A DNA stretch of 64,000 nucleotides from Microlunatus speluncae (GCF_009299835.1 NZ_VKCZ01000013.1:83520-147519); one strand, 5' to 3'. Positions 17,439 to 25,860 are shown, numbered from the stretch's first letter. Translations and numbers: made by a program. The notes: generated from the letters alone by a model not told the origin.

Positions 17439-17479
17439 TGGTATGCCAGACTCTAAGCGAGCACGACTGACAGCGTCAA
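17439..17479 (-). promoter_or_regulatory. pectate lyase promoter with GntR operator site 4 (TGGTATGCCA)
   Basis: On the minus strand, TTGACG (17474-17479), an 18-bp spacer and TAGAGT (17450-17455) form a good promoter. The operator word at 17439-17448 begins one base past the -10, exactly as at the lyase operon promoter. The flank ATGCCGGTGG is also shared with site 1. Confidence 0.6.
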
Positions 17480-17699
17480 GGACTCTTCAGAGTCCTGTCA
17501 TCAAAAGAATCCGGGCCCTCACGCCCGGCATGCCGGGAGGCTCGATCGTTCGCCGCGGCGTCGCCCGCCGGAGGCGGCGTCGACCCTCCTCACCGGCCGC
17601 GGCGTCCATGGGATCCTCACAGCAGGGCCACAGGGCCGGCCCAAGCTGTCCGGTCAGGCTGGGTTTCGTATCAGCACCGTGACCACCGTGGAGGACCCC
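17480..17699. other. intergenic gap between pectate lyase promoter and dioxygenase-like gene
   Basis: Together with the promoter and 5' leader of the lyase this makes a 346-bp gap without genes. It contains short GC-rich inverted repeats (GGGCCCTCACGCCCGGC area, 17515-17535) and no dispersed repeat. I see no clear promoter for the plus-strand gene. Confidence 0.5.
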
Positions 17700-18593
17700 A
17701 TGCACCCGACTTCTCGCCGCTACCAGGGCCGACGGCTACCTCGGCCGGACGAGGAGGTTGTTGATCAAGGGCTCGGATTTGATCTTGGCACCCTGTTCAA
17801 CCGACGCTCGCTGCTGCGCGCCCTCGGCGTCGGTACGGCGGCGGCCGGCCTGGCGGCCTGCGGCGTCTCCGACGCGACCACGCCGCAGACCGGCGGATCC
17901 GACACCCTGGCCGAGATCCCCGACGAGACGGCGGGACCGTACCCGGGAGACGGCTCGAACGGCGCCGACGTGCTGGAGCAGGCCGGCATCGTCCGCGGCG
18001 ACATCCGATCGAGCTTCGGCAACTCCTCCGGGACGGCCGAGGGCGTGCCGATGGAGTTGACTCTGAGCATCGTCGACCTGGCCGGCGGCGGTGGCCCGTT
18101 CGCCGGCGTCGCCGTCTACGTCTGGCAGTGCGACCGGGAGGGCCGCTACTCCCTGTATTCCGAGGGCGTCGAAGATCAGAACTACCTCCGCGGCGTCCAG
18201 CTCGCCGACGCCGACGGCCGGGTCACGTTCAACAGCATCTTCCCCGCCTGCTACTCCGGGCGTTGGCCGCACATCCACTTCGAGGTCTATCCCGATCAGG
18301 CCGGCATCGCCGACGCCTCGAACGCGATCGCCACCTCCCAGGTCGCCCTGCCCGAGGACGTCTGCCGGACCGTCTATCAGCAGCCGGGCTACGAGCAGTC
18401 GGTGTCGAACCTGTCCCAGGTCAGTCTCCAGTCCGACAACGTGTTCGGCGACGACGCCGCGGCCAGTCAGCTGGCCACGGTCACCGGCGACGTCGGCACC
18501 GGCTACCAGGTCGCCCTCCGGGTCGGCGTCGACACCACGACCACCCCGAGCGGCGGCGGTGCACCTCCGGGCGGTCAGCCGCGGTCCCGATAG
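17700..18593 (+). CDS. intradiol ring-cleavage dioxygenase-like lipoprotein
   Basis: 297 residues from ATG 17700 with GGAGG five bases upstream; a GTG at 17679 is possible. Twin arginines (NRRSLLRALGVG) and lipobox LAAC predict a Tat-exported, lipid-anchored protein. The intradiol core follows: VAVYVWQCDREGRYSLY, NYLRGVQLADADGRVTFNSIFPACYSGRWPHIHFEVY. The four expected Fe(III) ligands, two Tyr and the H-I-H pair, are all there. Anchored members of this family with unknown substrates are common in actinobacteria. A PPGG-rich tail ends the protein. The neighbours do not indicate a catechol pathway. Confidence 0.87.
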   Translation: MHPTSRRYQGRRLPRPDEEVVDQGLGFDLGTLFNRRSLLRALGVGTAAAGLAACGVSDATTPQTGGSDTLAEIPDETAGPYPGDGSNGADVLEQAGIVRGDIRSSFGNSSGTAEGVPMELTLSIVDLAGGGGPFAGVAVYVWQCDREGRYSLYSEGVEDQNYLRGVQLADADGRVTFNSIFPACYSGRWPHIHFEVYPDQAGIADASNAIATSQVALPEDVCRTVYQQPGYEQSVSNLSQVSLQSDNVFGDDAAASQLATVTGDVGTGYQVALRVGVDTTTTPSGGGAPPGGQPRSR

Positions 18594-18626
18594 CCTGCGG
18601 AGAGCCCCGACCGAAGGAACCGCACC

Positions 18627-20180
18627 TTGACCGAACCGCGAGTCGCCGCCCGCGCGCCCCGCTCCGCGACGCGTCTTGTCGCCCACCGCGGCGTCCACGA
18701 CGAGGCCGCCGGGGGTCCGCGGGAGAACACGCCGGCGGCGATCCGCGCGGCCCTCGCCCGTGGGGTTCGGATGATCGAGATCGACGTCCGGGTCAGCCGC
18801 GACGGTGCCGTCGTCCTGCTGCACGATGCGACACTCGAACGACTCTGGGGTGATCCCCGCCCGGTCGGCGAGGTCGACCTGACCGACCTGCGCGAGCTCG
18901 GCGGTGGCGAGCGCCGGATCCCGCTGCTCGCCGAAGCCCTCGAACTGGTTCGGGACAGCGGGGCGATCCTCTTGATCGACATGGACGAGCCGGCCCCCGC
19001 CGGTCCGGCCGCCGAGGTCGTACGAGCCGCCGGCGCGACCGCTTTCTCGGCCTGGTGCGGTCATCCGGAGGCGATGCGCACCATCCGCGCCGCACTGCCC
19101 GGGGCCGAGATCTGGCAGCCCTGGTATGCCACCGAGCCGCCGACCGCGGCCGACCTGGCCGAGCTCCGGCCCGCCGTCGTCAACGCCGAGCAGCTGCTCG
19201 TCGGCCGGGCCTGGGTCGAGGCGGTCCACGCTCTCGGCGCGGCGGTCTCCTGCTGGACCGTCGACGACCCGGCCCAGGCGGCCCACCTGGCCACGATCGG
19301 TGTCGACTCGATCACGACCAACCGGGTGACCGAGGTCCGCGACGCCATCGCGGCCGGCGCGATCGACGAGCGCGGCCGCCAGATCATGATCGCCACCGAA
19401 CTCGCCCAGCACGCGGCCGAGGTCACCCGGCACGCGCGCGCCAATGGGGTCGGGGCCGTCGACACCAAGACCGGCCCGGCCGACCACGTCACCGAGATCG
19501 ACCGGACGATCGAGCGTCGCGTCCGCGCCGTGATCGGCGCCCAGTTTCCTGATCATGATCTGGTCGGCGAGGAATTCGGCGGCACGTCCGACGGAGCCCG
19601 GCCGTGCTGGTACGTCGACCCGATCGACGGCACCGCCAACCTGGCCAACGGCGTACCCTGGACCAGCTTCTCGCTGGCCCTGGTCGAAGCTGATCATCCC
19701 GTCGTCGGCGCCGTGATCGACCCGGTGCTGCTGACTCCGGTCGTCGCCGCCAAGGGTCGCGGCGCCTGGCGCGACGGCCTCCGGCTGCGGACGACCCCGT
19801 GGCCCGGCCCGTCGCCCCTCGCCGGTGCCGTCGTGACGACCGAACTGGCCGGCGCCCGCCCCTGGAACGGACTCACCACGCTGATGGAGCGGCTGGCCGA
19901 ATTGCATTGCACACTACGGATCCCCGGCTCCGGCACCGCGACCCTGTCCGGTCTCGCCACCGGCCGCGGCGCCGGCGCGATCATCCACCGCTACAGCCCG
20001 ATCGATCATGCCGCCGCGATCTTGATCATCCTCGAGGCCGGCGGCACCGTCCTCGCCCCAACCGGCGAACCCGGCCTCCCCGCCCTCGGCGATCCCGTGA
20101 TCGCAGCCTCCGACCCGACCACCGCCGCCGCCCTCTGGACCGAATGGAACACCGCCCTGACGCCGATTTCGCGTCGTTGA
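18627..20180 (+). CDS. fusion of glycerophosphodiester phosphodiesterase and inositol monophosphatase
   Basis: 517 residues from a TTG start, 33 nt after the previous gene. Residues about 15-250 are a GDPD barrel: LVAHRG, ENTPAAI, EIDVRVSRDGAVVLLHD (metal and His ligands) and CWTVDDP...GVDSITTN. The canonical 'EIK' strand reads LIDMDEP. Residues about 255-515 are an IMPase fold with GEEFGG, DPIDGTANLANGVPW and PIDHAAA, where the usual Trp of WDHA is Ile. Both active sites look intact. A likely reaction series is glycerophosphoinositol to inositol phosphate and then to inositol, which would recycle head groups of phosphatidylinositol, a normal lipid in Actinobacteria. The coupling is inference; each domain assignment is secure. 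Confidence 0.85.
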   Translation: MTEPRVAARAPRSATRLVAHRGVHDEAAGGPRENTPAAIRAALARGVRMIEIDVRVSRDGAVVLLHDATLERLWGDPRPVGEVDLTDLRELGGGERRIPLLAEALELVRDSGAILLIDMDEPAPAGPAAEVVRAAGATAFSAWCGHPEAMRTIRAALPGAEIWQPWYATEPPTAADLAELRPAVVNAEQLLVGRAWVEAVHALGAAVSCWTVDDPAQAAHLATIGVDSITTNRVTEVRDAIAAGAIDERGRQIMIATELAQHAAEVTRHARANGVGAVDTKTGPADHVTEIDRTIERRVRAVIGAQFPDHDLVGEEFGGTSDGARPCWYVDPIDGTANLANGVPWTSFSLALVEADHPVVGAVIDPVLLTPVVAAKGRGAWRDGLRLRTTPWPGPSPLAGAVVTTELAGARPWNGLTTLMERLAELHCTLRIPGSGTATLSGLATGRGAGAIIHRYSPIDHAAAILIILEAGGTVLAPTGEPGLPALGDPVIAASDPTTAAALWTEWNTALTPISRR

Positions 20181-20346
20181 CGTCACAGTCGGCTCCGACC
20201 GAACGCATGGCGCGGCCAGCGCAGCCCGGCGTTTCGTTCCCTGCCCGGATTCATCGATGATCTTGGTCGTGGTGCACCCAGCCGGCAGGCTTCGGTCGCT
20301 CGAGGTCCGACGGCCGGGCAGCCCGCTCGGTGCGCGTCGAGACCAA

Positions 20347-20572
20347 AAGACGCGCCAAGGGCGGGTGGGTTGCGGCGATTCCTGGGCACTTCCGGCCGGG
20401 CACCGGTTGCGCTGCGGCCGGGAACATCGACTGTGACGAAACCCGGCCCAACCGGCACAAAACGGCCGGGGAACGTCACAGTCGATGCCCAACCAACGAC
20501 TTCGCCCCAACACCGGCGCCCGGCCGCACAACCCGACAAACCGCCACGACCCGCCCCTCCTTGGCGCGTCTT
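20347..20572. repeat. 226-bp imperfect palindrome with perfect terminal and core arms
   Basis: Outer arms AAGACGCGCCAAGG (20347-20360) and its exact complement (20559-20572) enclose inner arms CATCGACTGTGACG (20425-20438) and its exact complement (20474-20487). The halves between also match partly, for example GCGGGT and GGCCGGGC. A third half-copy, ACGTCACAGTCG, lies at 20180-20191 over the stop of the fusion gene. No open frame of note lies inside. It looks like a MITE or a large REP-type element. It fills most of the 503-bp gap between 20181 and 20683. Confidence 0.72.
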
Positions 20573-20613
20573 TCCGGCCGTCAGGCCGAAACCCGACAGG
20601 GCACGCGTCTGGC

Positions 20614-20641
20614 CTGCCCTTCGACAGGCTCAGGGAACGAA
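20614..20641. repeat. dispersed repeat, reverse orientation
   Basis: Complete copy of the TTCCCTGAGCCTGTCGAAGG family between the large palindrome and the small membrane-protein gene. A degenerate fragment follows near 20660-20690. Confidence 0.85.
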
Positions 20642-20683
20642 CACCCTCGCTTCGCCGATCGACCAACTCAGGGCCCGTTCGCC

Positions 20684-20896
20684 TCAGTTCCGGCGGCGAG
20701 GGTTGGCGGCCCGGCGGCGAAGCTGGGCTCGGCCCAGCGCCTCGTAGATCGCGTCGTAACCGGCCATGCCGAGGCCGATCAGGCCGACGATGCCGATGAT
20801 CACGCCGGGCGTGACCAGGCTCAGCACCAAACAGAAGGTCGCGACGATCACCAGACCGAGCCCGATCCACAGACTCCGCCATCCAAGTGTGCTCAT
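20684..20896 (-). CDS. small membrane protein of unknown function
   Basis: 70 residues with two hydrophobic segments (about 8-28 and 31-47; LWIGLGLVIVATFCLVLSLV, then GVIIGIVGLIGLGMAGY) and a basic tail RRRAANPRRRN. GGAGGG precedes the ATG by seven bases. It starts 2 nt after the stop of the dehydratase gene, so the two are co-transcribed. I do not recognise a family. Confidence 0.7.
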   Translation of the reverse strand: MSTLGWRSLWIGLGLVIVATFCLVLSLVTPGVIIGIVGLIGLGMAGYDAIYEALGRAQLRRRAANPRRRN

Positions 20897-20898
20897 GA

Positions 20899-21888
20899 TC
20901 AGCCCTCCGTGATCAACCGGGCGAACTGTTCGGCGCCGATGTTGCCGCCGGACAAGATCACCCCGATCGGTCCGTCACCGATCGTGATCTTGCCCGTCAG
21001 CAGGGCGGCCAGCGGCGTCGCTCCGCTCGGCTCGAGGACGATCTTGAGGCGCTCGTACGCCCAGCGCACGGCCTCGACCAGCTCTGCGTCGCTGACCAGC
21101 ACGATCGAGTCGAGCAGCCGGCGGTTGATCGCGAAGGTCAGTTCGCCGGGCTGCGGCACGGCCTGACCGTCGGCCAGGGTCCGTGGCACCGGTACGGCGA
21201 TCCGCTCCCCCGCTGCCAGCGAACGGTAGGTGTCGTCGCCCTCCTCGGGCTCGATCCCGATCACCCGCACCCCGGGCGACAGCTCGGCCGCGACCAGCGC
21301 ACAGCCGGCCGCCAGTCCGCCCCCGCCGACCGGGACCAGCAACACGTCCAGCGGACCGGCGTCCTCGATCAGCTCGAGCGCCGCGGTGCCCTGCCCGGCG
21401 ATCACGTCGCGATGATCGAACGGCGGGATCATGATCAACCCGCGCTCCTCCGCCAGCGCCGCGCTGATCGCGTCCCGATCCTCGGTGTAGCGGTCGTAGT
21501 GCACGATCTCCGCGCCGTAGCCGGTGGTCGCCTCGAGCTTGAGCCGGGGCGTGTCCTTCGGCATCACGATCACCGCATGGGCGCCGAGCTCGCGGGCGGC
21601 CAGGGCGACCGCCTGTGCGTGGTTGCCGGACGAGTGCGCGACCACACCGCGGCGCCGTTCCTCCGCCGACAACTGGGCGATCGCGTTGTAGGCGCCGCGG
21701 AACTTGAAGGCACCGATCCGCTGCAGGTTCTCGCATTTCAGCAGCACCGGGGCGCCGACGAGCGCGTCCAGGGTCCGCGACCGCAGTACCGGCGTCCGGT
21801 GCGCCACTCCGGCGAGCCGGCCGGCCGCGGCGTGCACGTCGGCAGCGGTGACCGGGAGTCCTGAGTCGGTGACTGGCGGTGTGGTCAT
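20899..21888 (-). CDS. PLP-dependent threonine/serine dehydratase family protein
   Basis: 329 residues, fold type II. The PLP lysine is in AFKFRGAYNA, the substrate loop is SSGNHAQ and the phosphate-binding loop is PVGGGGL. The protein has no C-terminal ACT regulatory domain, so it is the short catabolic (TdcB-like) or serine racemase-like form and not feedback-regulated biosynthetic IlvA. It would convert threonine or serine to 2-oxobutyrate or pyruvate plus ammonia. Related enzymes act on hydroxyaspartate, and sequence alone does not separate these. Confidence 0.87.
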   Translation of the reverse strand: MTTPPVTDSGLPVTAADVHAAAGRLAGVAHRTPVLRSRTLDALVGAPVLLKCENLQRIGAFKFRGAYNAIAQLSAEERRRGVVAHSSGNHAQAVALAARELGAHAVIVMPKDTPRLKLEATTGYGAEIVHYDRYTEDRDAISAALAEERGLIMIPPFDHRDVIAGQGTAALELIEDAGPLDVLLVPVGGGGLAAGCALVAAELSPGVRVIGIEPEEGDDTYRSLAAGERIAVPVPRTLADGQAVPQPGELTFAINRRLLDSIVLVSDAELVEAVRWAYERLKIVLEPSGATPLAALLTGKITIGDGPIGVILSGGNIGAEQFARLITEG

Positions 21889-21937
21889 TCCTCGATCCTC
21901 CCAGGCCTCGGGCGTCAGAGGTCGACCGAGGTCAAGC

Positions 21938-22741
21938 TCAGACGACGGCGGTCATGCCGCCGTCGACGAAGATCACCTGGCCGTTGACGTAGTCCGAGGC
22001 CGACGAGGCCAGGAAGACGGCGGGACCGAGCAGATCGCCGGCCGTGCCCCAGCGAGCGGCCGGCGTCCGACCGAGGATCCAGTCGTTGAAGTCGGGATCG
22101 TCGACCAGCGGTTGGGTCATCTCGGTGTGGATGTAGCCCGGAGCGATGCCGTTGATCTGCAGTCCGGCCCCGGCCCATTCGGCGGTCATCGCCCGGGTCA
22201 GATTGCGCAGCCCGCCCTTGGCCGCGGTGTACGCGGCGATGGTCGGCCGGGCGAGCTCGGTCTGCACCGAGCAGATGTTGATGATCTTGCCCGCCCCGCG
22301 CGGAATCATCCGCCGGGCCGCGGCCCGGCCGACCAGGAAGGCGCTGGTCAGATTCGTCGTCAGCACCCGCTGCCAGTCCTCGACCGCCACGTCGAGCATC
22401 GGTTCCCGGTGCTGCACTCCGGCGTTGTTGACAAGGATCACGATCGGGCCGACCTCGGCCTCGATCCGGTCGACCGCGGCGTCGACCGCCGCAGCCTCGG
22501 TCACGTCGAACGCGTACCCGTGAGCCCGGTCCGCACCGAACTCGGCGGCGAACGCGGACCGGGCCCGCTCCAGCCGGCCGCCATCCAGCCCGTTCAACAC
22601 CACGGTGGCGCCGGCCCCGGCCAGCCCGGCCGCGATCGAACTGCCGATCCCGCGGCTGGAACCGGTCACCAACGCGATCCGGCCGTCGAGATCGAACAGC
22701 CCACCGGGCTCGAATATCCTGCCGACGCTTCGTGGTTGCAC
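21938..22741 (-). CDS. SDR oxidoreductase, gluconate 5-dehydrogenase-like
   Basis: 267 residues from a GTG start. Classical SDR: cofactor loop TGSSRGIG, NNAG, and a catalytic Ser/Tyr/Lys set in CSVQTELARPTIAAYTAAKGG. The strings VLNGLD, CSVQTELARP and RTPAARWG match the gluconate 5-dehydrogenase/IdnO group well. That group interconverts gluconate and 5-ketogluconate with NADP(H). It sits convergent to nothing obvious and divergent to the SOD-like gene. A role in sugar-acid metabolism would fit the glycan locus, but they are 10 kb apart. Confidence 0.83.
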   Translation of the reverse strand: MQPRSVGRIFEPGGLFDLDGRIALVTGSSRGIGSSIAAGLAGAGATVVLNGLDGGRLERARSAFAAEFGADRAHGYAFDVTEAAAVDAAVDRIEAEVGPIVILVNNAGVQHREPMLDVAVEDWQRVLTTNLTSAFLVGRAAARRMIPRGAGKIINICSVQTELARPTIAAYTAAKGGLRNLTRAMTAEWAGAGLQINGIAPGYIHTEMTQPLVDDPDFNDWILGRTPAARWGTAGDLLGPAVFLASSASDYVNGQVIFVDGGMTAVV

Positions 22742-22880
22742 CCCCCGATTCTGGTGGGTGCCGGGACGTAACGATCACGCAGGCCACCGATTCGTTCCCC
22801 GAGTGGCCCTGCTCGGTGGGCGGCGCCGGTGCGCAAGACTGTGCCCCTCGGGCAGCCACTCACGCGTCCCAGGAGAGACC

Positions 22881-23456
22881 ATGCGACCCAGCCCCGTCCG
22901 ACGTTCCATGATCATCGCCGCGGCCATCGGCGCGCTGCTGCCGGTGCTGGCCACCACGCCCGCGTACGCCGACGACGGTGGCATCGCCGGGCTGCTCGGC
23001 GACCCGGTCACCGTGGCCGACGGAGCACTGACCGACCTCAGCCCGGCGGCCGATCTCACCGACGGCGCCGACGGCCGGATCATGATCATCCGCGGCCTGG
23101 TCGGCAGCGTGGCCGAGCTCCGGCTGACCGGGCTCGATCCCGCCGCGGCCGGGCACACGGTGGGTGTCCATGTGCACACCGGCCGCTGCGTCGCCGGTGC
23201 TGGCGCCGCCGCCGGGCCGCACTACAACCACGACCGGGCCACCGGTCGGGAGCCGGCCGAGATCTCCGCCCGGACCGAGGTCTGGCTGGACATCACCGTG
23301 GACGAGCACGGCCGCGGCCACGCCTCGACCCTGGTTCCGTTCGTCGTCCCGTCCGCCGGCGCCGGCATCGGTTCCGTCGTCGTCCACGAGCACCCGACCG
23401 ACCACGGCGGCATGGCCGGCGGCCGCCTCGCCTGCCTGCCGCTCGAACCTAGTTAA
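22881..23456 (+). CDS. secreted Cu/Zn superoxide dismutase-like protein
   Basis: 191 residues with AGGAGAG before the ATG and a Sec signal peptide ending near ATTPAYA. The SOD_Cu pattern is partly present: VGVHVHTGRC (two His, one Cys), GPHYNHD (two His), VVVHEHPTDH and a final C in RLACLPL. The copper His pair and the disulphide Cys pair can be traced. The loop around the catalytic Arg is altered (GGRLAC), and a zinc Asp is not certain. It could be an active extracytoplasmic SOD or a SOD-fold copper protein. Confidence 0.8.
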   Translation: MRPSPVRRSMIIAAAIGALLPVLATTPAYADDGGIAGLLGDPVTVADGALTDLSPAADLTDGADGRIMIIRGLVGSVAELRLTGLDPAAAGHTVGVHVHTGRCVAGAGAAAGPHYNHDRATGREPAEISARTEVWLDITVDEHGRGHASTLVPFVVPSAGAGIGSVVVHEHPTDHGGMAGGRLACLPLEPS

Positions 23457-23485
23457 CGCGACGATAGTTGCATTAGAGTGTTAAC
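23451..23485 (+). promoter_or_regulatory. promoter with paired GTTAAC sites before the ABC-F/TetR operon
   Basis: GTTAAC at 23452-23457 and again at 23480-23485 flank a weak promoter: AGTTAA at the -35 position, a 17-bp spacer and TAGAGT (23474-23479). The left site overlaps the TAA stop of the SOD-like gene. Control by the TetR protein encoded downstream is inferred. Confidence 0.45.
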
Positions 23486-23493
23486 CTGGACTC

Positions 23494-25071
23494 ATGTCCG
23501 GAACCGTAAGGCTGTCCGAGGTCGGCTTCGGCTGGCCCGACGGCGAACGCGTGTTCGGCGGGCTGGACGGGACCTGGACGGACCAGCGGGTCGGGTTGAT
23601 CGGCGCCAACGGCAGCGGCAAGACGACCCTGCTGCGGTTGATCACCGGCGAGCTGGCACCGACCGAGGGAGCGGTCACGGTGACCGGGCGGATCGCCGTG
23701 CTGCCGCAGACGATCGCGACCGTCGATCGGCGCACGGTGGCCGACCTGTTGCAGATCGCCCCGGTCCGGGCCGCGACCGGCCGGGTGCTGGCCGGCCGGG
23801 CGACACCGGCCGATCTCGAACTGTCCGCGGACGACTGGCAGGTGGAGGACCGGGCGCTGGCCGAGCTGGCCCGGGTCGGCGTGCCGACTCCGCCGGGCAT
23901 TCTGGACCGGCCCCTGGACACTCTGTCCGGCGGCGAGGCGACCATGATCGGGATCGCGGCGACGCTGCTCCGGCCGGCCGAGGTCACGGTGCTGGACGAG
24001 CCGACCAACAACCTCGACCGGGCGGCCCGGGAGCGGCTGTTCCAGCTGGTCACCGAGGCCTGGCCCGGACTGTTGATCATCGTCAGCCATGATCGGGAAC
24101 TGCTGGAGCTGGTCGATGCGATCGCCGAGTTGCAGGACGGCCGGCTGCGCCAGTTCGGAGGCCCGCTCAGCGCCTATCGGGCGGCGCTGGCCGGTGAGCA
24201 GGAGGTGGCCGAACGGGCTGTTCGCGACGCCCGGGCGGTGCTGCGCCGGGAGCACCGGCAGTTGGTCGACGCCCAGGTCGCGCTGGCCCGGCGGCAGCGC
24301 TACGCCAAGACCGACTACGCCAACAAGCGGCGGCCGAAGGTGATCATGAAGCTGCGGGCCCAGGAGGCCGAGATCTCGGCCGGCAAATATCGGCTGCTGC
24401 ACGAGGGCAAGCTGGACGAAGCCCGGGACGAGGTCCGGCAGGCCGAGAGCCGGGTCCGGGAGGATCCCGCGATCCGGCTCGATCTGCCCGGCACCGAGGT
24501 GCCGGAGCGAGCCCGGCTGGCCGAGCTCGCCGTCGGTGACCGGACGTTGATCATCCGCGGCCCGGAGCGGATCGCCGTCACCGGGGCCAACGGGATCGGC
24601 AAGACCACCCTGCTGAGCCGCCTGGCCCAGTCGGCAGCGACCGACCGGATCGGTTGGTTGCCGCAGCGGCTGGATCTGTTGGACGACGAGTTGACGCTGC
24701 TGCAGAACCTGGCGGCCGTGACGACCGCGGACGACCACGAGATCCGGGCCCGGCTGGCCCGGTTCGGGTTCCGCGGCGAGACCGTACAACGAAGGGCGGC
24801 CATGCTCTCCGGCGGCGAACGGTTCCGCGGCACGCTGGCCACCCTGCTGTTGCAGCAGCCACCACCGCAGCTGCTGATCATGGACGAACCGACCAACAAC
24901 CTCGACCTGACCAGCGTCGAACAGTTGATCACCGGCCTGACCGACTATCGCGGCGCGCTGGTCGTCGCCGGGCATGATCATGATCTTTTCGACGCGATCG
25001 GGATCACCCGCCGCTGGCAACTCACCGGCACGCCCGACCGGCTCCGCCTCGAGGATCGGCCGGTCGGATGA
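23494..25071 (+). CDS. ABC-F family ATPase
   Basis: 525 residues with two ABC domains and no membrane helices. Domain 1: GANGSGKTT, LSGGEATM, VLDEPTNNLD. Domain 2: GANGIGKTT, LSGGERFR, IMDEPTNNLD. An approximately 90-residue charged linker (RREHRQLVDAQVALARRQRYAKTDYANKRRP) lies between them and would reach into the ribosome. ABC-F proteins act on stalled or antibiotic-bound ribosomes, and some give resistance to 50S drugs. The signature of domain 1 (GGEAT) departs from GGEQQ/R. The gene overlaps tetR by ATGA, which fits a drug-inducible resistance cassette. Confidence 0.9.
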   Translation: MSGTVRLSEVGFGWPDGERVFGGLDGTWTDQRVGLIGANGSGKTTLLRLITGELAPTEGAVTVTGRIAVLPQTIATVDRRTVADLLQIAPVRAATGRVLAGRATPADLELSADDWQVEDRALAELARVGVPTPPGILDRPLDTLSGGEATMIGIAATLLRPAEVTVLDEPTNNLDRAARERLFQLVTEAWPGLLIIVSHDRELLELVDAIAELQDGRLRQFGGPLSAYRAALAGEQEVAERAVRDARAVLRREHRQLVDAQVALARRQRYAKTDYANKRRPKVIMKLRAQEAEISAGKYRLLHEGKLDEARDEVRQAESRVREDPAIRLDLPGTEVPERARLAELAVGDRTLIIRGPERIAVTGANGIGKTTLLSRLAQSAATDRIGWLPQRLDLLDDELTLLQNLAAVTTADDHEIRARLARFGFRGETVQRRAAMLSGGERFRGTLATLLLQQPPPQLLIMDEPTNNLDLTSVEQLITGLTDYRGALVVAGHDHDLFDAIGITRRWQLTGTPDRLRLEDRPVG

Positions 25072-25643
25072 GCGGCACCCAGGCCCGGCCCGGTGGTCGT
25101 ACCGCCCGCAACACCCGGGCGATCTTCGACGCCCTGTTCGTCGAGCTGGTCGACGGCGGCCTCGCCGGCCTCACGTTCGAAGCGATCGCGACCCGGGCGG
25201 GCGTGCACAAGTCGACGCTCTATCGCCGCTGGCCGACCACCGACCTGTTGCTCGCGGCCGCGCTGACCGAGCATCCTCGCAACGACTGGACCCCGCCCCG
25301 GACCGGCGACCTGGAGCGCGACCTGATCGGCGTCGGCCGCGCCGTCCTGGACGGTCTGGACGACCCGCAGCTCGGCCCGATCTCCCGGGCCTGCATCGCC
25401 GCCGCCTTCGACTCCGTGCCGGCCGCGGAGGCCCTGGCCGCGTTCTTCGATGATCAACATCGACGGGCGGCCGTCGTGATCACCGACGCCATCGACCGCG
25501 GTGACCTGCCCCCCGGCACCGACCCCGGCGACCTGCTCGAACGCCTCCTCGCCCCGCTCTATTACCGCCGCCTGATCACCCACCGCCCGGTCACCCAGGC
25601 CGACCTCACCGCCACCGCCCGCCGACTTGTCAGAACTGAGTAG
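25068..25643 (+). CDS. TetR/AcrR family transcriptional regulator
   Basis: 191 residues, starting inside the ABC-F stop (ATGA). An N-terminal TetR helix-turn-helix at about 15-60 (FEAIATRAGVHKSTLYRRWPTTDLLLAAAL) precedes a helical ligand domain with a TetR_C-like end (LLERLLAPLYYRRLI). It probably represses its own operon through the GTTAAC pair. The last codons (LVRTE, stop) are supplied by the left arm of a hairpin repeat that begins at 25623, so the repeat has set the C-terminus. Confidence 0.9.
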   Translation: MSGTQARPGGRTARNTRAIFDALFVELVDGGLAGLTFEAIATRAGVHKSTLYRRWPTTDLLLAAALTEHPRNDWTPPRTGDLERDLIGVGRAVLDGLDDPQLGPISRACIAAAFDSVPAAEALAAFFDDQHRRAAVVITDAIDRGDLPPGTDPGDLLERLLAPLYYRRLITHRPVTQADLTATARRLVRTE

Positions 25644-25676
25644 CCCTATGACGCACCTCAGTTCTGACAACTCGGA
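25623..25676. repeat. CCGACTTGTCAGAACTGAG hairpin, copy 1
   Basis: Arms of about 19 bp separated by a 15-nt loop (TAGCCCTATGACGCA). It overlaps the last six codons and stop of tetR. It would fold in mRNA just after the operon and may terminate it. Confidence 0.85.
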
Positions 25677-25715
25677 AGGCGGGAGCTGGGCGGAGCGTAC
25701 GGGTGTCACCTTCTG

Positions 25716-25769
25716 CCGAGTTGTCAGACCTGAGTTGCGCTATGGGGCTACTCAGTTCTGACAACTCGG
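25716..25769. repeat. CCGACTTGTCAGAACTGAG hairpin, copy 2
   Basis: Same family, one mismatch in the left arm (GACCTGAG). It lies 40 bp after copy 1, in the 217-bp gap before lldD. The remaining gap up to 25860 holds no other clear signal. Confidence 0.85.
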
Positions 25770-25860
25770 TTGGGGGTGCGCTGTGGACCCCGGGTGGGGG
25801 CGGGTGCGGGAGGTGGGAAAATGGCGGCGCCCTGGTCCCGGAGTTGAAGTAGAGGTCGTC

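Noticed and set aside
19122..19131. Exact TGGTATGCCA inside the GDPD-IMPase gene
   Set aside because: It encodes Trp-Tyr-Ala in the barrel, lies 500 bp inside a gene, and lacks the shared flank and promoter geometry of the four putative operators.
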